From Lentzea tibetensis (lineage in GTDB: Bacteria; Actinomycetota; Actinomycetes; Mycobacteriales; Pseudonocardiaceae), in NCBI RefSeq assembly GCF_007845675.1, contig NZ_VOBR01000003.1:186001-250000 (forward strand): a stretch of 64,000 bases of DNA, given 5' to 3'. Positions 23,457 through 31,770 of the stretch are shown here, piece by piece; the stretch's first letter is position 1, and each line of letters starts with the position of its first letter. Under the pieces are notes generated by a model. The model did no database searches. It was not told the DNA's origin and saw only the letters and a program-made list of their open reading frames with translations. A program made the position numbers and the translations under genes.

Positions 23457-26120
23457 GTGACGTTCGGCATCCTGGGGCCACTCGAGGCGCGCACGGCGGA
23501 CGGCCCGGTCGCGCTCGGCGGACCGCGGCCCCGGTCGCTGCTCGCGCTGCTGCTGCTCGAGGCAGGCCACGTGGTGCCGACGGACCGCCTGATCGACGGC
23601 CTGTACGGCGAGGACCCGCCCGGTGACGCCGCGAACGCGTTGCAGGGCCAGGTCTCCCGCCTGCGCCGCACGCTCGGCAGCGGTGTGATCGAGTTCCACC
23701 CGGCCGGGTACCGCATCGTCGTCTCGCCGGACGACGTCGACGCGCACCGCTTCACGCGGCTGGCCGCCGACGGGCGCCGCGCGCTGGAGGCGGGTGACGC
23801 CGCGTCGGCTTCGTCACTGCTGCGCTCGGCGCTGGAGCTGTGGCGCGGGCCCGCGCTGGTGGACGTCCCGGTCGCCACCGCCCAGGCCGCCCGGCTGGAG
23901 GAGCTGCGCGTCGCGGCACTGGAGGACCGGGTCGCCGCCGACCTGCTGCTCGGTGAGGCCGGACTGGTCGCCGAGCTGCAGGAGCTCGTGGCCGCGCACC
24001 CGTTGCGCGAACGGTTGCGGGGGCAGCTGATGCGCGCGCTGTACGGCGCGGGACGGCAGGCCGAGGCGCTCGAGGTGTACGAGGACGCCCGCCGCCTGCT
24101 GGCCGACGAGCTGGGCGCGGACCCGTCGCCCGAGCTGGCCGCGGTGCACCTCGCGGTGCTGCGCGGGGAGACGGTGGCGCGGACCGGGTTGCCCGCGCAG
24201 CTGACCAGCTTCGTCGGCCGCGAAGGGGAGCTGACGCGCATCGCGGACCTGCTGGACCGCGAACGGCTCGTCACGCTCACCGGTCCCGGTGGCGCGGGCA
24301 AGACCAGGCTCTCCGTCGAGGCCGCCGCCCGCGACCCGCGCGAGTCGTGCTTCGTCGACTTCGCCCAGCTCCGCGACGGCACCGGCGTCCAGCAGACCGT
24401 GCTCGGCGCACTCGGCCTGCGTGAATCCGGTCTGCCGCAACAGGATCCGCGCGAACGGCTGGTCGCTGCGCTGCACGACCGCAAAGTGCTGCTGGTACTG
24501 GACAACTGCGAGCACGTGATCGACGCGGCCGCGCAGCTCGCCCACGACCTGCTCGGCGCCTGCCCGGACCTGCGCGTCATCGCGACGAGCCGGGAGGCGC
24601 TGAACATCACCGGCGAGGTCCTGTGTCCGGTCCCGCCGCTGGAGCTGGAACCGTCGGTCAGCCTCTTCAAGGACCGGGCGAGAGCCGTGCGCCCGGAGTT
24701 CACCCCGGACGACGACACCCGCCGCATCTGCGCCGCGCTCGACGGTCTGCCGCTGGCGATCGAGCTCGCGGCGGCCAGGCTCCGCACGCTCACGACCGGC
24801 GAGCTGGCGTCCCGTTTGGACGATCGCTTCCGGTTGTTGAACCGGGGCAGCAGGACGGTCGCGCCACGACACCAGACGCTCCGCGCGGTCGTGGAGTGGA
24901 GCTGGGACCTCCTCGACGAGGAGGAGCAGGACCTGGCCGCGCGGCTGTCGGTGTTCGCCGGCGGTGCGACGCTCGAGTCGGCGGCGCACGTGTGCGCGTC
25001 GGACGACGTGCTCGACCTGTTGGCGGGCCTGGTCGACAAGTCGCTCGTCGAGGTGTCCGACGGGCGTTATCGCATGCTGGAGACGATCCGCGCGTTCTGC
25101 GCCGAACGCCTGGAGAACCCGGAGGCGACGGCGCGGAGGCACGCCGAGTACTTCCGCGACCTGGCCGCGGAGGCGGACGCGCACCTGCGCAACGAAGAGC
25201 AGCTCACCTGGATCGCCCGCCTCGGCGCCGAGCACGCGAACCTCCGGGCGGCGCTCGCCTGGGCCGTGGCTGCGGACGAACCGCTGGCGCTCGACCTGTT
25301 CCGCGAGCTGTCCTGGTACTGGTACCTGCGCGGGGTGCGGGCCGAGGTCGTGCCGCTCGCCCAGCGGCTGCTCGCCCAGCTCGAACCGTCGGCGACGGAG
25401 GAGTACGTGATCATCGCGGCGCACGCGGCGCCCGAGCAGGTCGCCGAGCTCCTCCCGCGGCTCACCGGGCCGATCAGGCAGCCGTTCGTGCTGATCGCGT
25501 GGGCGATGCTGGCCGGGCCGCCGGACCCGGACACGGAGACCAACCCGCTGCGGATCGAGATCGAGTCCAGCACCGACCCGTGGATCCAGGGCCTCGTCGG
25601 CTTCAGCAACGGCTACACCACCTGGTTCGTCAGCGGCGACCGGGAGGGCGCGGAACGGTCCTGTCTCGACGCGCTGACCAAGTTCCGCTCGCTCGGCGAA
25701 CGGTGGGGGCTCGCCCAGGTGCTCGACGCGCTCGCCAACCTCGCCACGGACCCGGCAAGAGCGGTGGAGCTGACCGACGAGGCGCTGGAGGTCGTCGGCC
25801 AGCTCAGTGCGTCCGAGGAGCTCGCCGAGCTGCGCTGCCGTCGCGCGGACCGGCTGGTGGCGCTCGGTGATCTCGTTGGCGCGCAACGGGACTACTCGCT
25901 CGCGCTGGAGCTGGCCAGACGGGCCGGGCTCGCGGCGACGCGGGCGCTGGCGCACGCCGGGCTCGGCGAGCTGGCCCGGCGGCGCGGTGAGCTGGCCGAG
26001 GCGCGGCGGCTGCTGGACCAGGCGGTGCTGGAGACCGGGCCGGGCTGGATGCACGACGCCGCACGGGCGCAGGTCGACGAGGCGTTCGCCAGACTCGCCG
26101 CCGACGAAAGCAGGTCGTGA
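23457..26120 (+). CDS. AfsR/SARP-type BTAD regulator with ATPase domain (2)
   Basis: 887 residues: winged helix (TFGILGPLEARTADGPVALGG), BTAD (ALELWRGPALVDVPVATAQ ... ADELGADPSPELAAVHLAVL), then an ATPase with Walker A TGPGGAGKTRLS near 280 and Walker B VLLVLDNCEHVID near 345, followed by a winged-helix/TPR tail. The ATPase is of the kind that follows BTAD in putative AfsR-like regulators (QLTSFVGREGEL), distinct from the NB-ARC of its divergent neighbour, so the two are not recent duplicates. The GTG start at 23457 is probably leaderless. Its stop codon lies inside a long terminator-like hairpin. Confidence 0.9.
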   Translation: MTFGILGPLEARTADGPVALGGPRPRSLLALLLLEAGHVVPTDRLIDGLYGEDPPGDAANALQGQVSRLRRTLGSGVIEFHPAGYRIVVSPDDVDAHRFTRLAADGRRALEAGDAASASSLLRSALELWRGPALVDVPVATAQAARLEELRVAALEDRVAADLLLGEAGLVAELQELVAAHPLRERLRGQLMRALYGAGRQAEALEVYEDARRLLADELGADPSPELAAVHLAVLRGETVARTGLPAQLTSFVGREGELTRIADLLDRERLVTLTGPGGAGKTRLSVEAAARDPRESCFVDFAQLRDGTGVQQTVLGALGLRESGLPQQDPRERLVAALHDRKVLLVLDNCEHVIDAAAQLAHDLLGACPDLRVIATSREALNITGEVLCPVPPLELEPSVSLFKDRARAVRPEFTPDDDTRRICAALDGLPLAIELAAARLRTLTTGELASRLDDRFRLLNRGSRTVAPRHQTLRAVVEWSWDLLDEEEQDLAARLSVFAGGATLESAAHVCASDDVLDLLAGLVDKSLVEVSDGRYRMLETIRAFCAERLENPEATARRHAEYFRDLAAEADAHLRNEEQLTWIARLGAEHANLRAALAWAVAADEPLALDLFRELSWYWYLRGVRAEVVPLAQRLLAQLEPSATEEYVIIAAHAAPEQVAELLPRLTGPIRQPFVLIAWAMLAGPPDPDTETNPLRIEIESSTDPWIQGLVGFSNGYTTWFVSGDREGAERSCLDALTKFRSLGERWGLAQVLDALANLATDPARAVELTDEALEVVGQLSASEELAELRCRRADRLVALGDLVGAQRDYSLALELARRAGLAATRALAHAGLGELARRRGELAEARRLLDQAVLETGPGWMHDAARAQVDEAFARLAADESRS

Positions 26121-26161
26121 GTGATCAGGAGTGCTATAGGCCTCCCAATCACTCACGACCT
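26112..26161. terminator. Bidirectional terminator hairpin (copy 1 of a repeated element)
   Basis: AGGTCGTGAGTGAT (26112-26125) and ATCACTCACGACCT (26148-26161) pair over 14 bp, with a partly paired centre around GCTATAGG. The stop codons of both convergent genes (26118-26120 plus, 26153-26155 minus) are TGAs within the stem. A close relative sits at 38451-38494. I believe such elements recur between convergent genes in Pseudonocardiales. Confidence 0.75.
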
Positions 26162-27280
26162 CTGACCTGCGCTGGCGTAGTCGGGGAGCGTGATCCCGTT
26201 GGCGGCCTTCATGTCCATCCGCGCGAACATCCCGCCCAGCGGCAGCCGGGCCATCGCGTTGAACATCCTGTCGCGCAACCAGATCCGCGTCCGCGACTTC
26301 GGCGCGAGGAACGGTCCGGGATTGCCCTGACAGCCCGCCGCGTACGGGCGGATCAGCGCCTCGTACGCCGCGAACGCGGCAACGTGGTCGCGATGTGCCG
26401 CCAGCTCACCGGCCAGCACGTACGACGACACGATCGCCAGCCCCGTGCCCATGCCGCCGAGCGCCGCGCCGTACCCCGCGTCACCGACCAGACCGATGCG
26501 GCCACTGGTGATGCGATCCATCCGCACCCTCGTGATGGGGTCGAAGAAGAAGTCCTCCGCGTCACGCATGATCTCGAGCAGCTCGGGCGTGTGCCAGCCC
26601 ATGCCCTCGTACGCCCGCGCGACGATCTCCTTCTGCGCGGCCACATCCCGCCGGTCGTAGTCCAGCTCCTCGGACGCGAAGAGGAACAGGCCGGGGCTCG
26701 CGACCCGGCCGGGCGTCGTGCACATCGTGTTCCCGTAGGAGTCGGGAGCGCTGAACGACGCGACGTAGTAGCCGAGGAACTCGGGCGTCCAGCCGGAGAA
26801 CGCCAGCGCCCGGACCCCGGAGTGCATGCCGTCCGCGCCGATGACCAGATCGAACCGCCGGGGCGCGCCGCGCGAGAACGTCACGTCGACACCGGAACCG
26901 TCGTCCACCACACCGGTGATGTGGTCACCGAAGACGTACTCGACGTCGGAAGACGTTGCGTCGTAAAGGATCCGGCTCAGGTTGCCGCGCAGGATCTCGA
27001 CCTCGCCCGCGGTGAAGTCGGCAGGCAGCACCGCGTGCGTCCGGCCGGACTCGTCGACGAACACGCAGTCCTGCCGCGCGGTCTGCCGGCGGCGGATCTC
27101 GTCGAGGACACCCATGCGACGCAGCACGCTCAGGTGCGCGTCGCCGCGGAAGTCGACGGCCTGGCCGCCCGGCCGCAGCGCGGGGGCGCGCTCGACCACC
27201 GTGGGGTTGAAGCCGAACCGCCGCAGCCAGAAGGCGAGCGACGGCCCGGCGATGCTCGCGCCGGAGATCAGGATGTCCAT
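26153..27280 (-). CDS. FAD-dependent monooxygenase
   Basis: 375 residues. The N-terminal dinucleotide motif ILISGASIAGPSLAFWL (GxSxxG), the DG motif LVIGADGMHSGVR near 155 and the second FAD motif GRIGLVGDAGYGAALGGMGTGLA near 280 define a class A flavoprotein monooxygenase (PHBH fold), such as those hydroxylating aromatic polyketides, tetracyclines or phenols. The substrate is unknown. The ATG at 27280 was chosen over an in-frame TTG 15 nt upstream. It lies downstream of the DUF305 and LPMO genes on the same strand, with a 57-nt gap. Confidence 0.87.
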   Translation of the reverse strand: MDILISGASIAGPSLAFWLRRFGFNPTVVERAPALRPGGQAVDFRGDAHLSVLRRMGVLDEIRRRQTARQDCVFVDESGRTHAVLPADFTAGEVEILRGNLSRILYDATSSDVEYVFGDHITGVVDDGSGVDVTFSRGAPRRFDLVIGADGMHSGVRALAFSGWTPEFLGYYVASFSAPDSYGNTMCTTPGRVASPGLFLFASEELDYDRRDVAAQKEIVARAYEGMGWHTPELLEIMRDAEDFFFDPITRVRMDRITSGRIGLVGDAGYGAALGGMGTGLAIVSSYVLAGELAAHRDHVAAFAAYEALIRPYAAGCQGNPGPFLAPKSRTRIWLRDRMFNAMARLPLGGMFARMDMKAANGITLPDYASAGQRS

Positions 27281-27337
27281 GCCCCGCAGGGTCAAAGACG
27301 CCGCTGACCATCCACTGACCGAGTGCTGACCGCGTGA

Positions 27338-27938
27338 TCAGCCGACCAGGCCGAGCATCTGGCTGACCTGCGCCTGCCGCGACTGGACGACGCGGTCCGC
27401 GTACGCCTTCGTCTCGGGGTTGGAGCCGTCCGCGATCTCGGTGCGGGCCATCTCGACCGCGCCGCCCTGGTGCCCGGTCATCAGGTTCAGGTAGGTGGTG
27501 TCGAACTCGGCGCCGCTGAGGTCCTTGAGGTCGTTGAGCACCTTCGCGTCGATGAGCGGCAGCCCGCCGTGGTGGGCGTGCGCGTTCGGGTTGTGGTCCG
27601 TCGTCGTCGGCTTGCCCCAGGTCTGCAGCCACGACTTCAGCGTGGTGAGCTCCTCGCGCTGCGTCGAGTCGACCGCCGCGGCGAGGTCCCTCAGCTCCTG
27701 GCGGGTCGCCTTCGCCTTGGCGACCACGGCCATGTCCACGCCCTGCTCGAGGTGCGCGATCATCATCTGCGCGAACATGACGTCCGCGTCGTTGTGGGCC
27801 GACGAGACCGAGGCGCTGGTGGGTGGTGGGGGGGGGGGGGGCCCCGGCCCCCCGCCCCCCCCCCCCCGCCCCCCCCCCCCCCCCCCACCCCGCGAGCACC
27901 AGCACCGCGGCGAGAGCCGCGATCAGGTTGTGCCGCAT
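27338..27938 (-). pseudogene. DUF305 protein gene interrupted by a G/C homopolymer tract
   Basis: The ATG at 27938, 5 nt after the LPMO stop, starts a lipoprotein-like signal (MRHNLIAALAAVLVLAG) that then enters a run of glycine codons. The body of the protein (VMFAQMMIAHLEQGVDMA, HAHHGGLP, LMTGHQGGAVEMA) is in a different frame from about 27815 to 27338. The break falls in the tract at 27828-27891. DUF305 proteins have H-rich motifs and some, such as CopM, bind copper, which would suit a neighbour of a copper-dependent LPMO. Either the gene is frameshifted or the sequence of the tract is wrong; the rest of the gene looks healthy. Confidence 0.7.
27828..27891. repeat. Poly-G/poly-C tract of about 64 bp
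   Basis: A run of 14 G, then C, G and A interruptions in long C runs, making about 64 bp of nearly pure G/C homopolymer. It replaces what should be the lipobox and linker of the DUF305 protein. Tracts like this are a classic source of sequencing or consensus error, but could also be a slippage hot spot. Confidence 0.85.
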
Positions 27939-27943
27939 GAGAT

Positions 27944-28672
27944 TCAGATCTTCTCCCAGAGCGCTGCCGCGTTCGGCGGCTCCCAGCCGGGCAGTGACGT
28001 GTGCGCCTGGCGGCAGCGGTACGTGGAGCCGCCGTAGGTCACCGTCTGGCCGACCGAGTACGCCGTGTTCGCCGCCCACGTGCCACCTGCAGGCGGTGGT
28101 GTGGTCGTCGGAGGCGTCGTGGTCGGGGGCTGCGTGGTCGTGGTCGGCGGGTTGCCGCCACCGCCACCGATGTTCAGGTCGACGCACGAGTAGAACGCGT
28201 TGACCGTGTCACCGATGTTCCAGATCGCGAGCAGCTTCTGCCGTCCGCTGAAACCACCGAAGTTGATGTTGTGCGTGACGGTCGCCGGGGGCTGCACGTT
28301 GCCGCCGTCCACGAAACCGACCCGAGTGCCACCGATGTAGTACTCGTAGTTCGCCGTGCGGTGCCGTGCGGTGAAGGTCCAGGTGAACGACGCCGAGCTG
28401 CCGACGTTGCTCACGCGCCAGCCCTTGTTGTCGTCGCTCAGCTCCGCGAACTGACCCAGGTTCGCGTGACAGCTGCGCAGCCCCTTCGGGCCCTCGACGC
28501 TCTGCGGTTCGTACTTGATGTTGCCGCAGGCGACGATGCCTTGTGCGCACTGAGCCTGACGACTGGCCGGGGACGAAACGTAACCGTGAGCGTTCGCCGT
28601 TGCGGCCGGGAGAGTGAAGATCAGCAGGGGCGCTAACCCTGCAATGACAGCGAGTTTCCGCTTCAAATGCAT
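27944..28672 (-). CDS. AA10 lytic polysaccharide monooxygenase with CBM5/12
   Basis: 242 residues. The signal peptide ends ...TANA, so the mature protein begins with His29, the first ligand of the copper histidine brace; His104 in TARHRT is the second. YEPQSVEGPKG and FSGRQKLLAIW...NAFYSCVDL match CBP21-like chitin-active AA10 enzymes. A Thr/Pro linker near 180-200 leads to a CBM5/12 chitin-binding module (WAANTAYSVGQTVTYGGSTY). It should oxidise crystalline chitin outside the cell. A DasR-type operator lies upstream, consistent with control by GlcNAc. The DUF305 gene starts 5 nt downstream. Confidence 0.92.
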   Translation of the reverse strand: MHLKRKLAVIAGLAPLLIFTLPAATANAHGYVSSPASRQAQCAQGIVACGNIKYEPQSVEGPKGLRSCHANLGQFAELSDDNKGWRVSNVGSSASFTWTFTARHRTANYEYYIGGTRVGFVDGGNVQPPATVTHNINFGGFSGRQKLLAIWNIGDTVNAFYSCVDLNIGGGGGNPPTTTTQPPTTTPPTTTPPPAGGTWAANTAYSVGQTVTYGGSTYRCRQAHTSLPGWEPPNAAALWEKI

Positions 28673-28764
28673 GGTGAAGCTCCTTCTGGACTGTTCCCAG
28701 GCGGGGTGGACCCCGAGCAGGGGGCGGGAACCGGGGAGCAGTGGATCGCTCACCGATCCAGTTG

Positions 28765-28776
28765 TGGTCTAGACCA
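28765..28776. promoter_or_regulatory. DasR-responsive element (dre) upstream of the LPMO gene
   Basis: TGGTCTAGACCA is a perfect 12-bp palindrome and matches the core of the dre consensus ACTGGTCTAGACCAGT, the site of DasR, the GntR repressor of chitin and GlcNAc genes in actinomycetes. It lies 93 bp upstream of the LPMO start. The outer bases of the consensus are not kept. Confidence 0.75.
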
Positions 28777-28876
28777 TAAACCTGACTGCGGAAAGCGGTC
28801 AAGGCATCACATTTCGGGGTTGGAAGCGGTTGAAACCGGGTATCTGCGCCGGGAGAGGTGACCTCGAGGAGGAGTC

Positions 28877-29440
28877 ATGCGCGACTTCGGCGAGCCTGCT
28901 CGCGCGTCGGGACCGGGCGTGGTCGTGGAGGGTCCACCGGACGCGCCGACCGTGCTGGTGATCGATCCGGCAGGCGCGGCGAGCCACGGCGAGATCCCGG
29001 CGACCTGGCGCGAGCTGACCGACCACCTGCGCGTCGTCTGGTTGCGCGCGCCCGCCGCGCCGGACTGGCTGTCCACAATGGACCGCGTGCTCGCCAGGCA
29101 CCACGGCGACCGCGCGACGATCGACGTCGTCACGAGCGGTCCGCTGGCCGGTCAGGTGCTGGATCTCGCGTCACGGCACCAAAGCCTGGTTCGCTCGCTG
29201 CTGCTGGTCGACCCCGAGATCGAGCGGACCGTCGAGGGGCTCGACGTCCGGGTCATCGCGGTGACCGACGAGGGCCCGGCGCCGATCGGGCATCCGGACG
29301 TGGTCGTCGCCGTCGTGCGCGAGCTGCTCTCGCTCGACTCGGACCGCGACATGGAGCCGCCGCGCAAGTCCGGCGCGTCGCTGGTCTGGCAGGCCGTGCA
29401 CGCGGTGTGGGAGTCGCTGGCCCAACGGGCCCCCAAATGA
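28877..29440 (+). CDS. hypothetical protein, possibly a degenerate alpha/beta hydrolase
   Basis: 187 residues with a strong Shine-Dalgarno (GAGGAGG) 5 nt before the ATG. The pattern of strands and helices (VLVIDPAGAA, LRVVWLRAP, DVVTSGPLAGQVLDLASRHQSLVRSLLLVDPE, VIAVTDE) resembles an alpha/beta hydrolase, but the nucleophile position in SGPLAG lacks the usual G-x-S-x-G Ser and the C-terminus is short. It may be a catalytically dead relative or a partner of the P450, whose start overlaps its stop (ATGA). Confidence 0.6.
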   Translation: MRDFGEPARASGPGVVVEGPPDAPTVLVIDPAGAASHGEIPATWRELTDHLRVVWLRAPAAPDWLSTMDRVLARHHGDRATIDVVTSGPLAGQVLDLASRHQSLVRSLLLVDPEIERTVEGLDVRVIAVTDEGPAPIGHPDVVVAVVRELLSLDSDRDMEPPRKSGASLVWQAVHAVWESLAQRAPK

Positions 29441-30555
29441 TCTTTTCCGTGCTGCTCACGCCGCTGGCCAAGGGCGTGATCATCCGCAGACCGCGGGTGA
29501 TGGCGCTGGCCGAGCGGCAGCAGTGGGACGCGTGCGGTATCCGCGCCATGCAGAGACTGCGCGCGAAGCACGGTCTCGCGCCGTACCCGCTGCGGATCTT
29601 CGGCAGGCAGTTCGCGCTGCTCATCGACCCCGCCGAAGTCGAACGGGTGCTGGAGCACTCGCCGGAACCGTTCGCACCCGCCACCCGTGAGAAGACCGCC
29701 GCGCTGCGGCACTTCCAGCCGCACGGCGTGCTCACCTCACGCGGGGAGCTGCGCGAGCTGCGCCGGGCGTTCAACGAGATCGTGCTGGCCGCGGACGTCG
29801 ATGTCGAGGCGGTCGTCGAGTACGAGGTCGACCGGATGCTGCAGCACACCACGACGCTGGACTGGGACACTTTCGCCGTCTGCTGGTGGCGCATCGTGCG
29901 CCGGATCGTGCTGGGCACGGGCGCGCGCGACGACAACGGGCTGACCGACTCGCTCGCCGCGCTGCGCCGTGCCGCGAACTGGGCTTTCCTGCGCCCGCAG
30001 CGGCGCGGGCTGCGGCGGAGGTTCCAGCGCGGCCTGGCCGTGCACCTCGACCGCGCCGAGCAGGGCACTTTGGCCGCCGCGATCGCGGACGTGCCGGTGG
30101 CGCCGGGCGTCGACCCGTACGGGCAGGTGCCGCACTGGCTGTTCGCGTTCGACGCGGCAGGCATGTCGACGTTCCGCGCGCTCACCCTGCCGCCCGACGA
30201 CCTGGCCGTGCTCGAGGCGGTCCGCCTGTGGCCGACGACGCCGCTGCTGCTGCGCGAGTCCACCGTGGACGGCACGACGTACCTCATCTACACGCCGTTC
30301 TTCCACCGAGACGACGAGACGCTGCCGTTCGCACACCGGTTCGCCCCCGAGATCTGGCGCAACGGCCGCAAGCCCGCACTGGTGCCGTTCAGCGCGGGAC
30401 CGGGCGTCTGCCCCGGCCGGGACCTGGTGCTGCGGACCGGCGCGGCGGTGCTGACCGCCTTGCGCGCGCGTCACCACTTCACGCCGAGCGTGTCGTTCGG
30501 GCCCGAGCTGCCCGCGACCCTCAACCACTTCGGACTTCGCTTCGAAGTGAACTGA
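29437..30555 (+). CDS. cytochrome P450
   Basis: 372 residues. The heme loop FSAGPGVCPGRDLV has the thiolate Cys325, the K-helix E-x-x-R is EAVRLWPTTP, and the I-helix oxygen groove is DAAGMSTF. The protein is shorter than the usual 400 or so residues and begins with a hydrophobic helix (FSVLLTPLAKGVII), so it may touch the membrane. Substrate unknown. It is co-translated with the preceding hypothetical gene through ATGA. No ferredoxin is encoded nearby. Confidence 0.9.
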   Translation: MIFSVLLTPLAKGVIIRRPRVMALAERQQWDACGIRAMQRLRAKHGLAPYPLRIFGRQFALLIDPAEVERVLEHSPEPFAPATREKTAALRHFQPHGVLTSRGELRELRRAFNEIVLAADVDVEAVVEYEVDRMLQHTTTLDWDTFAVCWWRIVRRIVLGTGARDDNGLTDSLAALRRAANWAFLRPQRRGLRRRFQRGLAVHLDRAEQGTLAAAIADVPVAPGVDPYGQVPHWLFAFDAAGMSTFRALTLPPDDLAVLEAVRLWPTTPLLLRESTVDGTTYLIYTPFFHRDDETLPFAHRFAPEIWRNGRKPALVPFSAGPGVCPGRDLVLRTGAAVLTALRARHHFTPSVSFGPELPATLNHFGLRFEVN

Positions 30556-30609
30556 ACCGTCCGGTCATCCCTCCCGTATGCCCCGGCAGGAGACTCAGTG
30601 GGAGGACGG

Positions 30610-31152
30610 ATGCACGCGCGTCTGCTCGTCGTCGTGATCAGCTTGTTGGCACTGCTCACCTCGGGCTGCTCGATGATCGGTGGCAAGGAGGACGCGGTCG
30701 CCAACGAGGCGGACGCGACGTTCTCCCTGCGAATGATCCCGCACCACCGCCAGACGATCGAGATCGCGAAACTCGCGCCGGAGCGGTCGACCGACGTGTT
30801 CGTCACCGGCATCGCGGACCAGATCGCGAACGCCGAGAACAGCGAGATCTCCCAGATGGCGGACTACCTCAAGCAGTGGAACATCCAGGTGCCCGGCGAC
30901 GACGCCAAGGCGACGCACGCCATGGCCGGAATGCTGAGCTCCAAGGACATGGAAGCGCTCAAGGCCGCCAAGGGCGCCCAGTTCGACGCGCTGTTCCTCC
31001 CGACGCTCGCCAAGCACCTGCGCAGCGGCATCCAGATGGCCAAGGACGCGCAGGGCAAGGGCATCCACGCCGGCTCGCGCGCACTGGCCGGCAAGATCAT
31101 CGACTCTCAGTCCGCCGTCGTGGACGAGATCGCCAAACGAGGCAAGGCCTGA
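30610..31152 (+). CDS. DUF305 lipoprotein
   Basis: 180 residues with a lipoprotein signal (LLVVVISLLALLTSGCSM; lipobox LTSGC) and a DUF305 domain (FSLRMIPHHRQTIEIAKLA near 40, KHLRSGIQMAKDA near 140). Members of this family are exported and some bind copper. GGAGGA lies just before the ATG at 30610; an earlier in-frame GTG at 30598 overlaps that site and is less likely. It follows the P450 by 54 nt and is followed by a strong terminator. With the DUF305 gene near 27.6 kb it makes two members around the LPMO. Confidence 0.82.
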   Translation: MHARLLVVVISLLALLTSGCSMIGGKEDAVANEADATFSLRMIPHHRQTIEIAKLAPERSTDVFVTGIADQIANAENSEISQMADYLKQWNIQVPGDDAKATHAMAGMLSSKDMEALKAAKGAQFDALFLPTLAKHLRSGIQMAKDAQGKGIHAGSRALAGKIIDSQSAVVDEIAKRGKA

Positions 31153-31173
31153 TTCCCCCGCCAGGCATCCTCC

Positions 31174-31216
31174 GACGCCCCCTCCGCCCGGCCTCCCGCC
31201 CGGCAGAGGGGGCGTC
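31174..31216 (+). terminator. Rho-independent-like terminator after the DUF305 gene
   Basis: GACGCCCCCTC (31174-31184) and GAGGGGGCGTC (31206-31216) pair perfectly over 11 bp, followed by TTCGCGTTT. The convergent pseudogene ends just beyond it, so it can serve both directions. Confidence 0.75.
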
Positions 31217-31236
31217 TTCGCGTTTCCGCCAGCTCG

Positions 31237-31588
31237 TCAGTCCTTGATCGCCTGAGAGCTCGCGATCAAGACCGAGTGGGCGGCGAACCTGCCAGCTTGG
31301 TTCGTGGACATCGTGGTCACACCGGGGATGGTCTTCTTCCTCAGGTGCGCCTGCAGTTCGTCGTCGGATTCGATGAACTCGACGAGCTGGTCAGGATCGA
31401 CGCAACGGGTCAGCGTCGCCCGAAGGTTCGTCTGCGGTGTGATCCCACCACAAAGGCACTTCGATCGTCTCGGTTCCGTTGGGCACACGCAGGACGAGCC
31501 GGTCGTCGCGACCACCGCTGGGCACGAGTCCGATGCTGTTCGCGGCGCAGCGGTCGTGAAGCTTGGCTTTCAGTGCTCGCTCCACCAC
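31237..31588 (-). pseudogene. Frameshifted gene of unknown family
   Basis: Two open frames join if one base is added or removed near 31445. The upstream part reads VERALKAKLHDRCAANSIGL and ends in VPLWWDHT; the downstream part reads QTNLRATLTRCVDPDQLVEF and SDDELQAHLRKKTIPGVTTM. The coding character continues upstream to about 31710 (DWISATSEQEAHQAVTAAR) without a usable start codon. Base composition is less GC-rich than the neighbours. I do not recognise the family. Confidence 0.5.
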
Positions 31589-31715
31589 CTGAGCGGCCTC
31601 AGCTCGGCGCAGTCGAGCCGCTTGCGTACTGGGTCGGGCAGCAGTGACCGCCTGATGGGCTTCCTGTTCGGACGTGGCACTGATCCAGTCAACCGCCAGG
31701 TCGTGATCTGACGCT

Positions 31716-31734
31716 CGCTAGTTTCGAACTAGCG
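31716..31734. promoter_or_regulatory. 19-bp palindrome upstream of the FMN reductase/ABC operon
   Basis: CGCTAGTT-TCG-AACTAGCG is a perfect 8-3-8 inverted repeat ending 36 bp before the ATG at 31771. It looks like a repressor operator (HxlR, MarR or TetR type); the cognate regulator is not evident. Confidence 0.6.
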
Positions 31735-31770
31735 GGAGATCTCGCGCCTCCTGGGTGAAGGAGGTGCGAG

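Noticed and set aside
26153-27295. TTG start for the FAD monooxygenase
   Set aside because: The ATG at 27280 gives the proper GxSxxG N-terminus at the usual distance.
27828-27891. G-quadruplex regulatory element
   Set aside because: The tract breaks a gene that is otherwise intact and has the look of a homopolymer read error; calling it functional would not be supported.
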